Source: Lophius americanus (Eukaryota; Chordata; Actinopteri; Lophiiformes; Lophiidae). From it: 64,000 bases of DNA. A program made the position numbers and the translations under genes. The notes under the pieces were generated by a model, which worked only from the letters and a program-made list of their open reading frames with translations, ran no database searches and was not told the DNA's origin. Shown here one piece after another: positions 46,231 to 59,449 of this stretch. The number at the start of each line of letters is the position of its first letter. Position 1 is the stretch's first letter. Location of the stretch: assembly GCA_037951165.1 (NCBI GenBank), contig JBBDHG010000097.1, positions 828,001 through 892,000 of the forward strand. The letters run 5' to 3'.

Positions 46231-46511
46231 TTATCACACTCCTACATAAATCTCCAGAGAACAAACAAATCCATCTTTATTTTATTAGTAACGAATGGTC
46301 AGCCAATTAAAGAGCTCCTGGATGGACATGGCTTTTGTCTTTTGGGTCACAATGTACAAATATCCCTCTTTGTTACAAATCAAACACACGCAGACAGACA
46401 TACACATCACAAAGTGATGGAAGGATACTGATTCTTGTTCATTTGCAAAATAACAGTGTTTTAGAGGGTGACACATGGGCTTATATTTGTGTTCCCTTCA
46501 TGTGTTATTTT

Positions 46512-46540
46512 GTATGTGTGTGTGTGTGTGTGTGTGAGTA
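46512..46540. repeat. (GT)n microsatellite
   Basis: Short GT tract of about 13 units. Confidence 0.92.
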
Positions 46541-46761
46541 TGTGCGTATTTGTGTAGTTTTATTACAGAGAGAGAGGAGAGAGATTGCTATTTGAAAGTC
46601 AGGGCTTACTTTCTATTGTTTTGGCTGAGGGCTTGTTGTTCAGTCAGTCGGTCAGTGTGTGGTTGAGACTCAACTGTGGTTATTAGCTTGCGATCAATCA
46701 AGCTTTTCCTCCCCACTGATCGCCTTGGTACCCACACATACAAACACAAGCACAAACTTAC

Positions 46762-47490
46762 ACCAGCTAGTCCAGAATGCTGGTGCAGGTGTACTGACTT
46801 TGGCAAGTGCAAGAGAACATATCTTTATCCTTCTAATCTTTCTTACTGTAAAATCTACAATTTTCAGTGTAGTATTGAAATTCATTCTAAACGGAACAAA
46901 AACCTGAATTTTCAGGCAGCAGCATATCAAAGAGGCCGCCTACCATAATGCTCTCAGGATACATAGTTAATAGTAGTCCACAGAGTCTCCAAAAGTAGAA
47001 TGGGAGCCAGAGCCTTCAGCTTTCAGGCTCTTCTCCTGTGGAACCATCTCCCAGTCTCAGTCCAGGAATCTGACGCCATCTAGACATCTAACAGTAGACA
47101 TAAAACGTTCCTGTCTGATGAAGCTTATAATTAAGAGTACAATTAATTAGCCCTCAGCTCTGCTGCTATAAGTTTAGAATTGCAGGGAACTTAACATGTT
47201 TATGTTCCTCTAATTCTCCTTTTCTACATATTTATGTTGCATTAATGTATGTTACTTACTTTACTTCTTCGCTGGGGTCTATGTGCTCTCTCATCCCAGA
47301 GGTTCCCATGACTATTGACTGGACCTAGAACTGTAGACCCTTTAAATGGCACCACTGATGATATCATTAGTACTATTTTATTTGATCTTGTCATAAGTGT
47401 TTACTGTTGTAGTTATCATAATGATAACTAATTGCAATCTTTCTATTATTCTACTGCTTGCTTATGAATGGTTTGGTGTTGAGAGTATTG
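46762..47490 (+). mobile_element. L2/CR1-like LINE, ORF2 C-terminus and 3' UTR
   Basis: The plus strand begins QLVQNAGAGVLTLASAREHI, matching the LQLIQNAAARVLT..R.RDHI block. It later reads ESPKVEWEPEPSAFRLFSCG near 46985-47045. That matches the end of the LINE family whose 3' UTR is at 24336 and 39886. The rest, to about 47490, is 3' UTR with GAAGCTTATAATTAAGAG and scattered ATT runs. It is 5' truncated and has stops. Confidence 0.75.
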
Positions 47491-47499
47491 TTTAGCCTG

Positions 47500-48530
47500 G
47501 GCCTTATTTATAAATGTTACATGCGCACAAGGGAGACATGCAACCATAGAAACGTTGACCCATGTTTCACATAAAGTAGAGAGATGGTAAATTGCGACTC
47601 CAAATTTTACAACTCAATTATGAAGTGCACCTGGGGACATACCTCAGCTTTGGAGGCAGTGTCAATGATGTCATTAGTCTCTTGAGACACAAATGGACAC
47701 ACGGATGGATATTCATCATTCCTTCCACATTATTAGAGGAATAAATAATGGATAATTATGATTTTTACGTCATAGGTTTCTGGTATCTCTGGCCTTACTG
47801 TGCTCCGTGTAACTGAATGCTTTCTAAAACTATGGCCTCTTGCTGTCTATAAATTATTATGTGTGTGGTCTCGGTTGGAATAAGTATAGTACTTTTACTT
47901 TACCGGGTGAAATCAGGGGTGGGAAGGATGTTTTTTGTCTTCATGTGCATAATGTAAAACTCAACAAAAATAACTTTGAGAGAAAGGAAAAATTGATTCA
48001 AGTTTTTACCATTAATAACACAACATGGGGTAGCACAGTTAAGCAGTGGGTTGTCTCAGTTGCCTAACAGCAAGATGGTTCCACTTCTGCCCATGTTCTC
48101 CCCGTGTCTGTGCTAGTTCCCTCCGGGTTTTCCAGCTTTCTCTGAAGGTCCAGAAACATGTTACAAAGGCGATATGGTGACTCTAAATTGTCTTTAGGAG
48201 TGATTGAGAGCATTAATCCTGGTCTGATGGACCAGTTTGTTCAGGGTGTACCCACCATTGTTTTTGCAGGCTACATTGGTGTCTGTGTGTGCGTTCAACA
48301 CAACTTTAATATAACTGATTTCCATTTAAAATGTTTCATCGACTGTTTTCATGTAGCTTGCTTAAACTGCACCACATTTCAAGTGGGCTGTGATTTATAA
48401 AGCAAACTCAGCGTAGGTTGTGCGTGCACATTGCTTTAAAATGAATCAGAATATCTCTTTGCATATGCTTTCCATACAATTTTAACCTGAATCCTACACA
48501 CAGATGTATTAATGAGGCCACTAATCTTTA
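47500..48530. mobile_element. Possible element with terminal inverted repeats, split by a SINE
   Basis: GGGCCTTATTTATAAATGTTAC at the left is similar to the reverse complement of TACACACAGATGTATTAATGAGGCC at the right. Internal ends carry CATGCGCACAA and GTGCGTGCACATTG. These features fit a common fish repeat bounded by GGCCTCATTTATAAAT-type ends. The SINE-like copy at 48000-48265 lies within it. Confidence 0.45.
48000..48265 (+). mobile_element. Teleost SINE-like repeat
   Basis: GGGTAGCACAGTTAAGCAGTGG, then GCCTAACAGCAAGATGGTTCC and CCATGTTCTCCCCGTGTCTG follow the order of the common fish SINE-like repeat. So do TTCCCTCCGGGTTTTCC, GGTGACTCTAAATTG and GTTCAGGGTGTACCC. The last 50 or so bases of the consensus are missing. 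Confidence 0.8.
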
Positions 48531-50297
<1,767 letters not shown>

Positions 50298-50330
50298 TAC
50301 CCAACCAGTACGTTTTGTACTGGTTGGGTA
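50298..50330. repeat. Perfect 14-base hairpin with a 5-base loop
   Basis: TACCCAACCAGTAC at 50298-50311 and GTACTGGTTGGGTA at 50317-50330 are exact reverse complements around GTTTT. Confidence 0.95.
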
Positions 50331-52070
50331 AAGACAAAAACAACTGTGCCGTATAAACAGTTCCATACATGAACCAAAAGGGCACTCACAGAAGACACTG
50401 TCAAAGCTGCGTTGATTCCAGCAAACTCAAAAGTGCCTAAATGTATGTGTTTGTGATGATTAATTTCTTTTGCAGGAAAAACATGTCTGAACCAAAGATT
50501 GTGACATCACATGTTCTATTTCTTATAGACGAATGTGCACATTTATCAAACAACCACACTCTAATGAAGAAAATAATAAAACCACAAATACTGAAGACAA
50601 AATAGGATGTTAGGGAATGCATTAATGCAAGAAAAACATATGTAATGACAGTACTTTGCAGTTTTAATATAAAAGTGTATATAAAACGGTCTTAAATAAA
50701 TGTAGTTTTTTTTATCGTATGTGGCTGACTAGAACGAAACTCATGGACAGGAAGTTGCTATAGTTCCATTGTTCCTGGGGAAATCCTTCTGACTACAAAT
50801 TTATTTTCACATCTATCGTCGGTACTTTTATACTACTATTAATAACATTTCTACTAATTTCTCAAGGATTAAGCTTTAGGCACACACAAAACTTTCCTAC
50901 AGTGAAACAGTCCCGCTTCACACATGTGTATTAATTAAAGCACCAATCACCAAATAGGTTTCTGAATAAATGTTCAATTATTATTATGTCATCATCATCA
51001 TTATCATTATTGTTATTATTATTATTATTATCATTAGTTAAAGATCAATTTTATCCAATCTAATGTAAACGACCCTGGTCCGCATGTGTTATAGATCAAA
51101 ATATATTCATGTCTGCTCCATTTCTTTTCAGGACTTTTTGAAATAAACTGTTATCTAAAATAAAAAAGGAATAAACAACCATTAAAACAAACTTCCTTGA
51201 TGGAGTTCAGTGAAGAAACTATTCTGTGGCAACATTATTTTTTTTCTATTAGATTACTGTTAATAAATGTGATAATGTAGTTTGAGAGAGAGGGATGTTT
51301 AGATTTTTCTCTTTAAATGTTTCTATTGATTTTCAAAAACTCTGCCGTTACAGATATAAAATTAGAGGGAGAGATGAATGGATGGATAATGGAAGTAAAG
51401 GAAAATCTGAACGAATGAGTGATGAATAAACAAAGACAAGCAACAAAAAATAGATGGAAGAAGAGAAGAATGATGGACGGATCTAATAATGGTGCAAACC
51501 AGATTTACTTAACTGACATCAAGCTGGAATCAGACTGAGACAAACACTATGGCACGGAAGAGGAACCCTTGAAGGCTAAAATTAATCTTTTATGTGTTCC
51601 AGCTTAATAACATATTCTACTCATAGTAGCATGTTCTAGTACCAGCCATGATGTTGGAGACATTCTCTGATATCAGGGACATGTTCTGGTACTAGAACCC
51701 TGTTCTGGATGTCACCAGTTCTGAATCTTTCAGTCTGAGGAGCAATGCTGCCATCTGCTGGAGCTTCACTCAGGCGTTTCAATGCAGCAGGTGGAAAAGT
51801 TCCCGTCCAAAGAGCACACAGCTCTCTGGACGGGACAAGACTAAACTGGAGGTCCGAAGTGTCAGGTTAAAATCAAAATAGAACTAAATTTAACAAATCT
51901 TGGGTATTTGTAACTGTCTTGGTTACATTTACCCTTCAAGAAGAGGGGGTCACACCTCATGATGCTTTTGTTGATGACATTATGTCAGCTTGTAGCCTTA
52001 AAATTACCAAAGTAGAGTTTTGTTTCCAGTGTTTGTTGTCAGAGGGAGAGCAGTTCACGCCTGTAAATAC
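50331..52070. other. Unassigned non-coding sequence
   Basis: AT-rich with ATT/ATC trinucleotide runs at 50985-51035. No gene or named transposon. Confidence 0.55.
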
Positions 52071-52140
52071 ATCTCTCTCTCTGTCTCTCTCCCTCTCTCC
52101 CTCTCTCTAACACACACGCACACACATACACAGACACACA
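52071..52140. repeat. CT tract joined to a CA tract
   Basis: About 40 bases of imperfect CT followed by about 30 bases of imperfect CA. Confidence 0.9.
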
Positions 52141-52889
52141 AGTGCGCATCTCTAATTAGTATTCCCAGTGTGTCTGGGTGGGAGTGGTATGACAGTTTGA
52201 CAGTGCTCCATTCCCTGAAGTCCTGTGTCAGCTATTCATCACAAGTCCCGTGATACTAGATCCACCCCCCTTCTCGCCCTCCACCCCCTGACTCCCTCAC
52301 TCTCACCCCTCACCTCAGCTCTGCTTCGAAATTAGGCTAATTTGACTGTTTACTCAACAAAGAGGTTGTGAAGAGTACATTATGCAAAAGTTGTTTATTC
52401 AAAATGATGTATTTGGTTGCCTCTGCTGTCAACAAAATAAACACAGTGATAAATAACTGTAACGAGTCTTTTTCATATCTGTGGTGAATTACCAGCATCA
52501 TTTTTATCTACCCAGAGAGATGCATGGTTGCCAAGAGTGCCACTTTACAACATAGAACACAAGAGGGGCTCCTTTTCCTTTCTCTTATATGATCTGAGTA
52601 TGATAAGAAATAAAAGGGACATTTTTTGACGTTTTAGTTTGAACTTTGCCAGTCAAGTCTTTTCCTCAGGACACTCAAGGTCACCTTACATTAACACAAT
52701 GACATCATGTCTGAATACTTTAACTTGAGTGTTCAAAAACCCGGGCAACATTTAGCTACTGTGCTTCACTATGTTGTACAGCTCTGTTAGAACACTGTCT
52801 AACACTGTCACTGAGATGGAGTGACAACTGAGAATCTCATGATTTGGCTCTGAAGACCAGTGTTCTCCAAGGGCCAAATTATATCAAAC
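52141..52889. other. Unassigned non-coding sequence
   Basis: Nothing recognised. A C-rich patch lies at 52260-52315. Confidence 0.55.
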
Positions 52890-53500
52890 ATGTTAATCTT
52901 AGGCCAAAGTATGCCGGGTTAAACACTCTCCCGCCCACCAGTATACCTCCACCAAAAAGTCCAATGTGCCTACTGCAATGCTAGCCAATAAAGGCAACTG
53001 CCTTAATCTCTCTTGTGTTCATCATCGTGACCTAAAACTTCTTCAAGAATGCCAATTCAATGTTTTTAATTAACTTCGCATCGTTGGATAGCTTCTTTTC
53101 TATTTTAACAAGGCTCCATCAAATATGCAAAGATGAAGCATTTATACATTCTTGTTCTGATGTTGATATGCAAATAGTTGAAACAGATTTGTGGGATTCA
53201 TGGTACCATTCCTTTCAACAAAATGTCCAGGGCCTTTGGAAGAACAAAACCCCTAATGCATCAGACATCCACCCACCAGACTTCACAGTGGGCATGAGGG
53301 GTTTTTACTCCATTGCTTCCGTTCTTCCAACACCACACCCAGGTTGCCAAAAAGCTCTTCTTTGGCCTCATCTGACCTCTGACCTTTTTTCCTTGAAACT
53401 CCCAGTGGTGTTCGACAAACTGCAGGTGCTTTAGCTTGTGTGTGTGGGTGACAATGTTCTCTTGCAGGATGATTACAAGCATCTCCAGTTTCTAAAAACT
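52890..53500 (-). mobile_element. Tc1/mariner-like transposase fragment, decayed
   Basis: On the minus strand, frames at 53482-53261 read HKLKHLQFVEHHWEFQGKKV and, in a shifted frame, RSDEAKEELFGN. These correspond to the Tc1 block in which WSDE carries the first catalytic aspartate; here W has become R. Next comes MPTVKSGG, the block after it. The remainder to 52890 is too decayed to follow. Several frameshifts are present. Confidence 0.7.
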
Positions 53501-54211
53501 TCTTAAACATTTATCTAAATGTCAAAAATTACATTATTAGATTTTCTTGTATTCATTGCCCGATTTCTGCAGCTATATAATTTCCCTTGCACATCATGCT
53601 GTGCTCTCTGTTCTTACCTACTTTGAATAACGTCAAAGAGATTGAGGCTCGTATCACCTTATATTTAAAGCCCAGAGAAAAGGTATGGCCCAGAGAATAC
53701 GCTTCAGTTCCTTTCCTGTCATAGGATTTCCCAGTGTCAAATAACTGCAACCATGTTTTAGAGAAAAAAATTTTTTTAATGTCAAGAATTATGTCAAGAA
53801 TAATTCTGTAACTTGGGTAAAAGTTTAGATTTTTTTGTGAATAATTTGAAAGAAATAATTCTTTGCATCTAATTTTACCTATTTTTATTTTTGAAGATTG
53901 ACAATAATTCTTTGGAACACTGTGCTTAAATCCTATTACTTAGGAAAGCTTTCGATGCGTGACATTGACTCATATTGGAGTATTTTATCAGTGTATTATT
54001 GGTGCTTTTATTCATGTAAAGGATCTAAGTGCTTTGTCCACAAATGTGTGACACAAATTTGTGACTCAAATGTGTGACACAAAGTGTGCGAAAAAGTTCT
54101 TGCTGGTTCTGATAGAAAGATGTCACAACCCACAGTAACATCACAGAGTTGTCTGGCAGCAAAACAAAAATCTTAACAATGTTTGTCATGTAATGTAAAA
54201 ACATGACATTA
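53501..54211. other. Unassigned non-coding sequence
   Basis: AT-rich. Three short TGTGTGACACAAA-like repeats occur at 54043-54085. Confidence 0.55.
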
Positions 54212-54294
54212 CCTTGTAGCACTTTGAGATTTGAGCCAAATGTAAAGTGCGTTATAAATTGAATGTATTATTATTATTATTATTATTATATTAT
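54212..54294 (+). mobile_element. L2-like LINE 3' tail only
   Basis: CCTTGTAGCACTTTGAGATT, TGAGCCAAATGTAAAGTGCG and TTATAAATTGAATG followed by TTA repeats match the last 80 bases of the LINE copies at 17518-18143 and 57583-57947. It is an extremely 5'-truncated insertion. Confidence 0.8.
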
Positions 54295-55084
54295 AGCTTA
54301 TCCTTGTATAATCATCACGTTAATAAGTTTAGCCATAAACATCTAAAGCAATAAAATGCAACATAATGAAACAGATGTATCCAAATGAATAATAAAACAA
54401 TTACAGGGACTATTTTAGATCTTTAACTCTTGATGCTTTGATGAAAATAATACTTAAGTACTTTAATTATATAAGGGACCTTCACTTATTGGAGAACATT
54501 TAAGTTCTATTAGTATTTTTACTGAGCTGTAGGATGTAGGGACGCTTGACTTGCAGTACCTCCCACATAGAACCACTCTACACTGTGGCTGTGCGTCATT
54601 TTGTGAATTTGACAGAGGGAAGTTACATGTAAAAACACATTTCACTGCTTGATTGTGACGAATCAGCAGTTTGATTGACCACCAGATGGCATCACTAAGC
54701 TTCTGCTGCATGGGTCTCTGCTGTCAGTGACTATCACTGCAGTGTAACTCCACATTAAGTATTATTTCATCTCCTCTGCTCACCTTGTATGTAGAATTTG
54801 TGTACCTGATCCCTAAAACACAACAAGAGACACAAATTTCAACAAATTGCTTTGAGCAGACATCAGTAAATGCAGAGTTGTTTTACATAATGAAGAAATG
54901 TAGGAGTTGCAAATTACCACACATTTAACACAAGCAGACCTGCAGGGACATGTGTAGAGAAGTCTCTGGGTGGATTGATAGATAGATAATAATAATAATA
55001 ATGACTTTTTCAACCTTAGGGACAAAATGTTTATTAAATCACTGAGCAGGACTCTTCCTCTTGTGCTCTAAACATAAAAAAACA
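54295..55084. other. Unassigned non-coding sequence
   Basis: AT-rich, with an AATAAT run at 54986-55004. No gene. Confidence 0.55.
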
Positions 55085-55560
55085 GAAATGATAATCCGTT
55101 ACCAATGGTCGTTTCAAGAGACAATTGCCTCAGGAAAAACTTGGCTCAGCCTCGTGGATACGTCTTCCTGGATAGTGGAGTACAGATCTATGAGGATAGA
55201 GAGGTTTCCAGTAAGTTGTGGTTTAAAATCTGATCACTTGACATGCCTAAAGACTCTATCCATGAACTTCAGTCTCTGTCTTGCTGGGACAGGGTGAGGC
55301 TTCATGATAGCTTCTACTTTGGTGCTTCCAGTCTGTCCCACGCAGCTACTAACTCAGCCACCAGATTCAACTGACCTGCCAGCCTTGGTGTCAGGTAGCC
55401 TCCGGCCCACTTCCTGTCCAGTCGTACAAACACTAGAGGTCTAACCTTGTTCTCCAGACACTCCGCCATCCGGACAGCAAGAGGCTCACAAGAATCCTCC
55501 GGTCCCCTCGATCAGTTAACGGAAACCAGCCCAACTCCTGCCTTGGACCCTCCATTGGTG
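55085..55560 (-). pseudogene. Decayed, unrecognised coding segment
   Basis: A minus-strand frame from about 55512 to 55317 reads without a stop: PLAVRMAECLENKVRPLVFV, then RLDRKWAGGYLTPRLAGQLN and LVAELVAAWDRLEAPK, then TAG. After a one-base shift it resumes as EAIMKPHPVPARQRLKFMDR and, past a stop, SDFKPQLTGNLSILIDLYST with QEDVSTRLSQVF. Codon choice and residue composition look coding and GC content is raised. I do not recognise the protein. It may be a gene relic or part of an unfamiliar transposon. Confidence 0.45.
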
Positions 55561-56039
55561 GAATGACCACTGGACCTGATTATGACTAGTCCTTTTATCA
55601 GGTGGTGGAATGATATTGAACATTTATTGGAACGATAAAGCATAAATGAAAGCAACTGAAAATAAAATGCAAATACACAGACCCCGCTTCAGAAGAACTT
55701 GGTGGATGGTAGATAGATTCATGATTATACCACTTATACCACTAACTTTTGTTTTCAACATATTTTAATTATCAGTCAGTAGCCATTTCTTAAGGTGAAT
55801 GCATTAAACTGTGCTATATTTATGCTTTATCTGCATATATTCTTACAGCTGCAAAATATCAAACTAGCAGGAGACAAAAGTAAACATTCCCACAGAAGTT
55901 TATTCAGAGAGCTGTGAAGACAACTCCATCTTTGGAAGTGTCAAACCAGCTCTGAGACGAGTCACATGGAGCCACAATGATTGATACCGACAGGGAAAAG
56001 TCGAGGCCTTGTTACTTTCGTTCGTTGACCTCAGTTCAA
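55561..56039. other. Unassigned non-coding sequence
   Basis: Nothing recognised. Confidence 0.55.
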
Positions 56040-56390
56040 ACTTTATTTGTTTTAATCTTTATGATTATGGCTTACAACTGATGAAAACCCAAAATTCAGT
56101 ATATAAGAAAATTTTAATATTAAATAAGACCAGTAGAAAAAGGATCTTTAATACAGATATGTCGGCTTTCTGAAAAGGATGTTCTTGTATATGTACTCGG
56201 TACATGTTTGGGGCTCCATTTACATGAAGTACGGCATCAATGCGGGATGGCATGGAGTGCATCACCCTGTGGCACTGCTGAGGTGTTATGGAAGTCCAGG
56301 TTGCTTCGATAGTAGCCTCAGCTTGTCTGCATTGTTGGGTCTCGTGTCTCTCATTTTCGGTAGGAGATGACACAGACTGACTGACTAAGC
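56040..56390 (-). mobile_element. Tc1-like transposase C-terminus and 3' flank
   Basis: The minus frame 56373-56065 reads ATIEATWTSITPQQCHRVMH, then SMPSRIDAVLHVNGAPNMY. This is the C-terminal block of a second type of fish Tc1 transposase. The upstream part is broken (ERHETQQCRQAEAT in place of R.TRP.NADELKA). The rest of the transposase is absent. It is a different Tc1 family from 44708 and 62700, judging by this C-terminus. Confidence 0.78.
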
Positions 56391-56826
56391 GGGGGGAAAG
56401 TGTCTACAATACACTGAATAACAAGACACAGCTTTGAAGAAATCATAGAAGGAGACACAGGTGAGATAGGTAGACAATCAGAGTGGATGGAAAGGGAAAC
56501 CTAGAGATGAACACAACGAACCAGAAATCCACAGACATAGAGGGAAGGAAAAGAATGTAGAAACTATAAACAGAGTGAAATAAAGGGCAGACCAAATCAC
56601 AGGCAAAAAAACAATAACAGGAAGTACAACACAAAAGATGAAACGATACCAATACTTCCAAAATAAAACAGGAAAGAGCAGTGCGAAACCCAGAATTATG
56701 AAACTTCAAAACCACATCAAATAAATCCAAAAGTAACTGACTGTTACTGTGACAGAACCATTACAGATTGTGATATGTTACGACACCATTGAAAAAGGGG
56801 GGTTATACTAATAAATAAACTTGAAT
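56391..56826. other. Unassigned non-coding sequence
   Basis: Purine-rich. No gene or repeat is recognised. Confidence 0.55.
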
Positions 56827-56870
56827 GAGAGAGAGCGAGAGGGAGCGAGAGAGAGAGAGAGAGAGAGAGA
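56827..56870. repeat. (GA)n microsatellite
   Basis: GA tract with GAGC and GGGA interruptions. Confidence 0.92.
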
Positions 56871-56949
56871 AATATGTAAATGATAATTGTATTTGCTGAA
56901 CCAAAAAGGTATGGGTGTGAAAATATATTTGAAGGGATTAAAAGAAAAG

Positions 56950-57515
56950 GGGCTGCAGGACTTTCTCAATCAATAAAGGTCGGAGTCCATGGCTCCAAAG
57001 CTTGGAAGGCATTGGCCAAAAAAAAATGGGGGGGGCATCAATGCGGAAGCCCCTGATGACTTAGAAGAATATTACGGCTTTAAGGTGAACTTTGAGGTGA
57101 ACATTGATTTACCAATGAGTTTTGAAGACAATGGTTTGGTTTACACGACATTGCATTTGGTGTAAACCAAACAAAGCATCCCATCATCTGTCTACAAGTT
57201 GAAAACTCATGCAGCAAGACAATGACCAAACAAAGAATGGTAAGTCCAGGTACGAGAGAATTAAAAGGACAACAATTAAAGTTTTTGAGTTGTCTAGTTA
57301 AATTTGGACCAGAACCCCACTTAAATTATGTGGTGGGACCTTGAATAAGCTGAGACCCTTCAACATGGATGCATTGAAGCAGGTCTGCACCGAAGAATGG
57401 ACCAAGAATCCACAACAGTAATATTTGATCTTGGGCTGTCTGAAAGGTTCGGGTTCCAGTTGTTACAGCTGAAGGTGGAACATCTAGATGTTAAGATCCG
57501 AGTGGAAGACAGTTC
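56950..57515 (+). mobile_element. Tc1/mariner-like transposon fragment, decayed
   Basis: It contains GTCGGAGTCCATGGCTCC near 56980 and GCAAGACAATGACC near 57212 (Tc1 QQDNDP). It then has GTTTTTGAGTTGTCTAGTTA near 57280 and ends TTCCAGTTGTTACAGCTG with GGTGGAACATCTAG near 57475. The ending matches that of the relic at 62700-63812, so both belong to one family. Deletions have removed much of the middle. Confidence 0.72.
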
Positions 57516-57533
57516 ATGCAGGTTATTTAGGCA

Positions 57534-57578
57534 CTAGGTGATGAACACGATCACCTAGTGATCGTGTTCATCACCTAG
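57534..57578. repeat. Perfect 21-base hairpin with a 3-base loop
   Basis: The arms at 57534-57554 (CTAGGTGATGAACACGATCA plus C) and 57558-57578 are exact reverse complements around CTA. The hairpin sits between the end of a Tc1 relic and the start of an L2-like LINE. Confidence 0.95.
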
Positions 57579-57582
57579 GGAT

Positions 57583-57947
57583 CACTCAACATGATCCCTC
57601 CGTTCTACCCACTCATACCGCCTCCTCCTTCCCCGGACTAAGCTCAGCACCATGGGTGATCGGGCCTTCTGTTCTGCTGCCCCTTGTCTGTGGAATGCCC
57701 GCCCTCCCTGACCATCTGAGGGCTCCACAGACGACTGACACATTTAAAAAAGGACTTAAAACTTTACTTTTTAGCAGACCCTATAACTTTAATTTACATT
57801 GCTGCTTTTTGGTCAGGTTTTTATATAGTTATTATTTTATTTTTTATTGATGCTTTTATCTGTTTTTACATTGTAGCAGTTTGAGATTTGATCCAAATGC
57901 AAAGGTCATTATAAATTAAATGTATTATTATTATTTTATTATTACTA
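57583..57947 (+). mobile_element. L2/CR1-like LINE, C-terminus and 3' UTR, 5' truncated
   Basis: The nucleotide sequence aligns by eye almost throughout with the minus strand of 17518-17880. Shared landmarks are ACCCACTCATACCGCCTCC, CTCAGCACCATGGGTGAT, ACAGACGACTGACACATTTA and TTGAGATTTGATCCAAATG. A four-base insertion (CCCG) in the CTGTGGAATGCC-CTCCCTGACC region shifts the frame. It ends in TTATAAATTAAATG with TTA repeats. Confidence 0.87.
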
Positions 57948-58209
57948 GGTCCCCTTTAAGCTTTCATTTATTCTAAGTACATTTTTAAAGTATATAAAGT
58001 AAGTTTGATTTACAAGTGAATTACAAGTGTAAGAACTTAAAGCTCACATTTTTGTCTCTGCATCTCACTGCAGCAAGGGCTGCATCACGCCTCACGTCTC
58101 AGTGTGTCTGATAGAAACTTTAATGGCTGCCAGCATGAGACACTGATCAGCCAAGCACATCAGCATAGTGAGCTCCAATACGTCTCTGTCACACAGAGTG
58201 GAAGGCAAT

Positions 58210-58294
58210 GTGTGTGTGCGTGTGTGTGTGTTGGTGCGTTTGTACGTGTGCATCTGTGTGCATGTGTGTGAGTGTGTGTTTGTGCGTGTGTGTA
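58210..58294. repeat. Interrupted (GT)n microsatellite
   Basis: GT tract of about 85 bases with GC and CATC interruptions. Confidence 0.92.
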
Positions 58295-58559
58295 TCATGT
58301 GGGTCTTGTTAGCGTTGGATGTAACAGTGGATGGCAGTAATGTGGGACTGACAAAAGAGCTCCTACTGTGAGCTATATGAAGACGTGTGAGATCAGCAAA
58401 GTTCTGCAACACGTTACTTCCTCCGGTGTGTGTCTTTATGTGCACACAGTTCACACTCAGCTGTAGACATTCTTCTATGTGCTGTAGACATTCTTCTACG
58501 TCTATGTGCCAACTTACGCCCTTTGTTACGTAAAGAAAAGGTCTAGCCACTGTTCAAAT
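58295..58559. other. Unassigned non-coding sequence
   Basis: Nothing recognised except a tandem GTAGACATTCTTCTA duplication at 58463-58498. Confidence 0.6.
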
Positions 58560-58720
58560 AAATCTTAAATGAAACTGAATGCATTTTTTCATTTTCTGTA
58601 ACCCTATATCTTGATCGGGGTCACAGAGGGAGCTTAGAACCTGTCCCAGTCAACACTGGGCGAGATGTGGGGTACACACTGGACAAAATGGCAGTACACC
58701 ACATACAAACAGACAACCTT
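58560..58720 (-). mobile_element. Teleost SINE-like repeat, 3' end
   Basis: CATTTTTTCATTTTCTGTAA, GATCGGGGTCACAGAGGGAG, AACCTGTCCCAGTCAACACT and GGGCGAGATGTGGGGTACAC match, in reverse, the 3' third of the common fish SINE-like repeat. Confidence 0.75.
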
Positions 58721-58924
58721 TTCCGCTAACAGGCGATCTACAGTCACTTATATCTTACTTGACTGCGGGGGGAAGCTGGAGAACTTGAAGGAGGCCCACC
58801 AGCACTTTCACCTCTGTCATCCATCACCTTTAGTGTTAACAATACTTAATAACACTTTAATGTCCTGCTCAACAGTTTGGTTTAGCACATTTTGAGATTT
58901 TATTTCTTACTTAAAAATTTCTGC

Positions 58925-59080
58925 CAATTGAGTGAACCTGTTTATAGTATGACCCAGTGGCAGCAGGTATATGCTAAAGAGTAAGGGGCCAAGGATAAAG
59001 CCTTGGAGAACACCATAAGTGAAAGAGGCTTCCAAGGAGGAGCCATTGACCCCGGCTATTAAGTAAGGCCTATCCCATAG
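58925..59080 (-). mobile_element. LINE reverse-transcriptase scrap
   Basis: The minus strand reads GVLQGFILGPLLFSIYLLPL, then GHTINRF. This is the RT block GVPQGSVLGPLLFSLYLLPLG of L2/CR1-like LINEs. It is 3' truncated before the catalytic YADD. Confidence 0.75.
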
Positions 59081-59449
59081 GAACCTTTACCAAAAGGTTG
59101 AGCTAAACTAAATAAAAATTGACTATTGTCCATGAAATTTAAAAAAAAATCATGAAATGGTTTTCTAGGTATGATTTTTGTTTTTAAAACAAGCTTGACC
59201 ACAGACCAAACAATTGGTCATTTGGGGCAAATTAAGGTTGTCTAAGATGCCCCAAAGAAATAAAATATGCAAATATTTTTTTCATTAACTTCTATTTTTC
59301 TTGGTCAGGAAATTAAAGGGGTAATATACGTTTGGGAATTACATGAATATCAATATGAGTTGCATTATCAAAACAACTGAGGCTTTGGCTGTTTGGTCAT
59401 ACATAAAATTTTTTTTAGCATAACTCTTCTTTAAAACTTTACCAAATCG
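59081..59449. other. Unassigned non-coding sequence
   Basis: AT-rich. Nothing recognised. Confidence 0.55.

Noticed and set aside
53060..53434. 124-codon plus-strand frame
   Set aside because: It is antisense to a decayed Tc1-like transposase.
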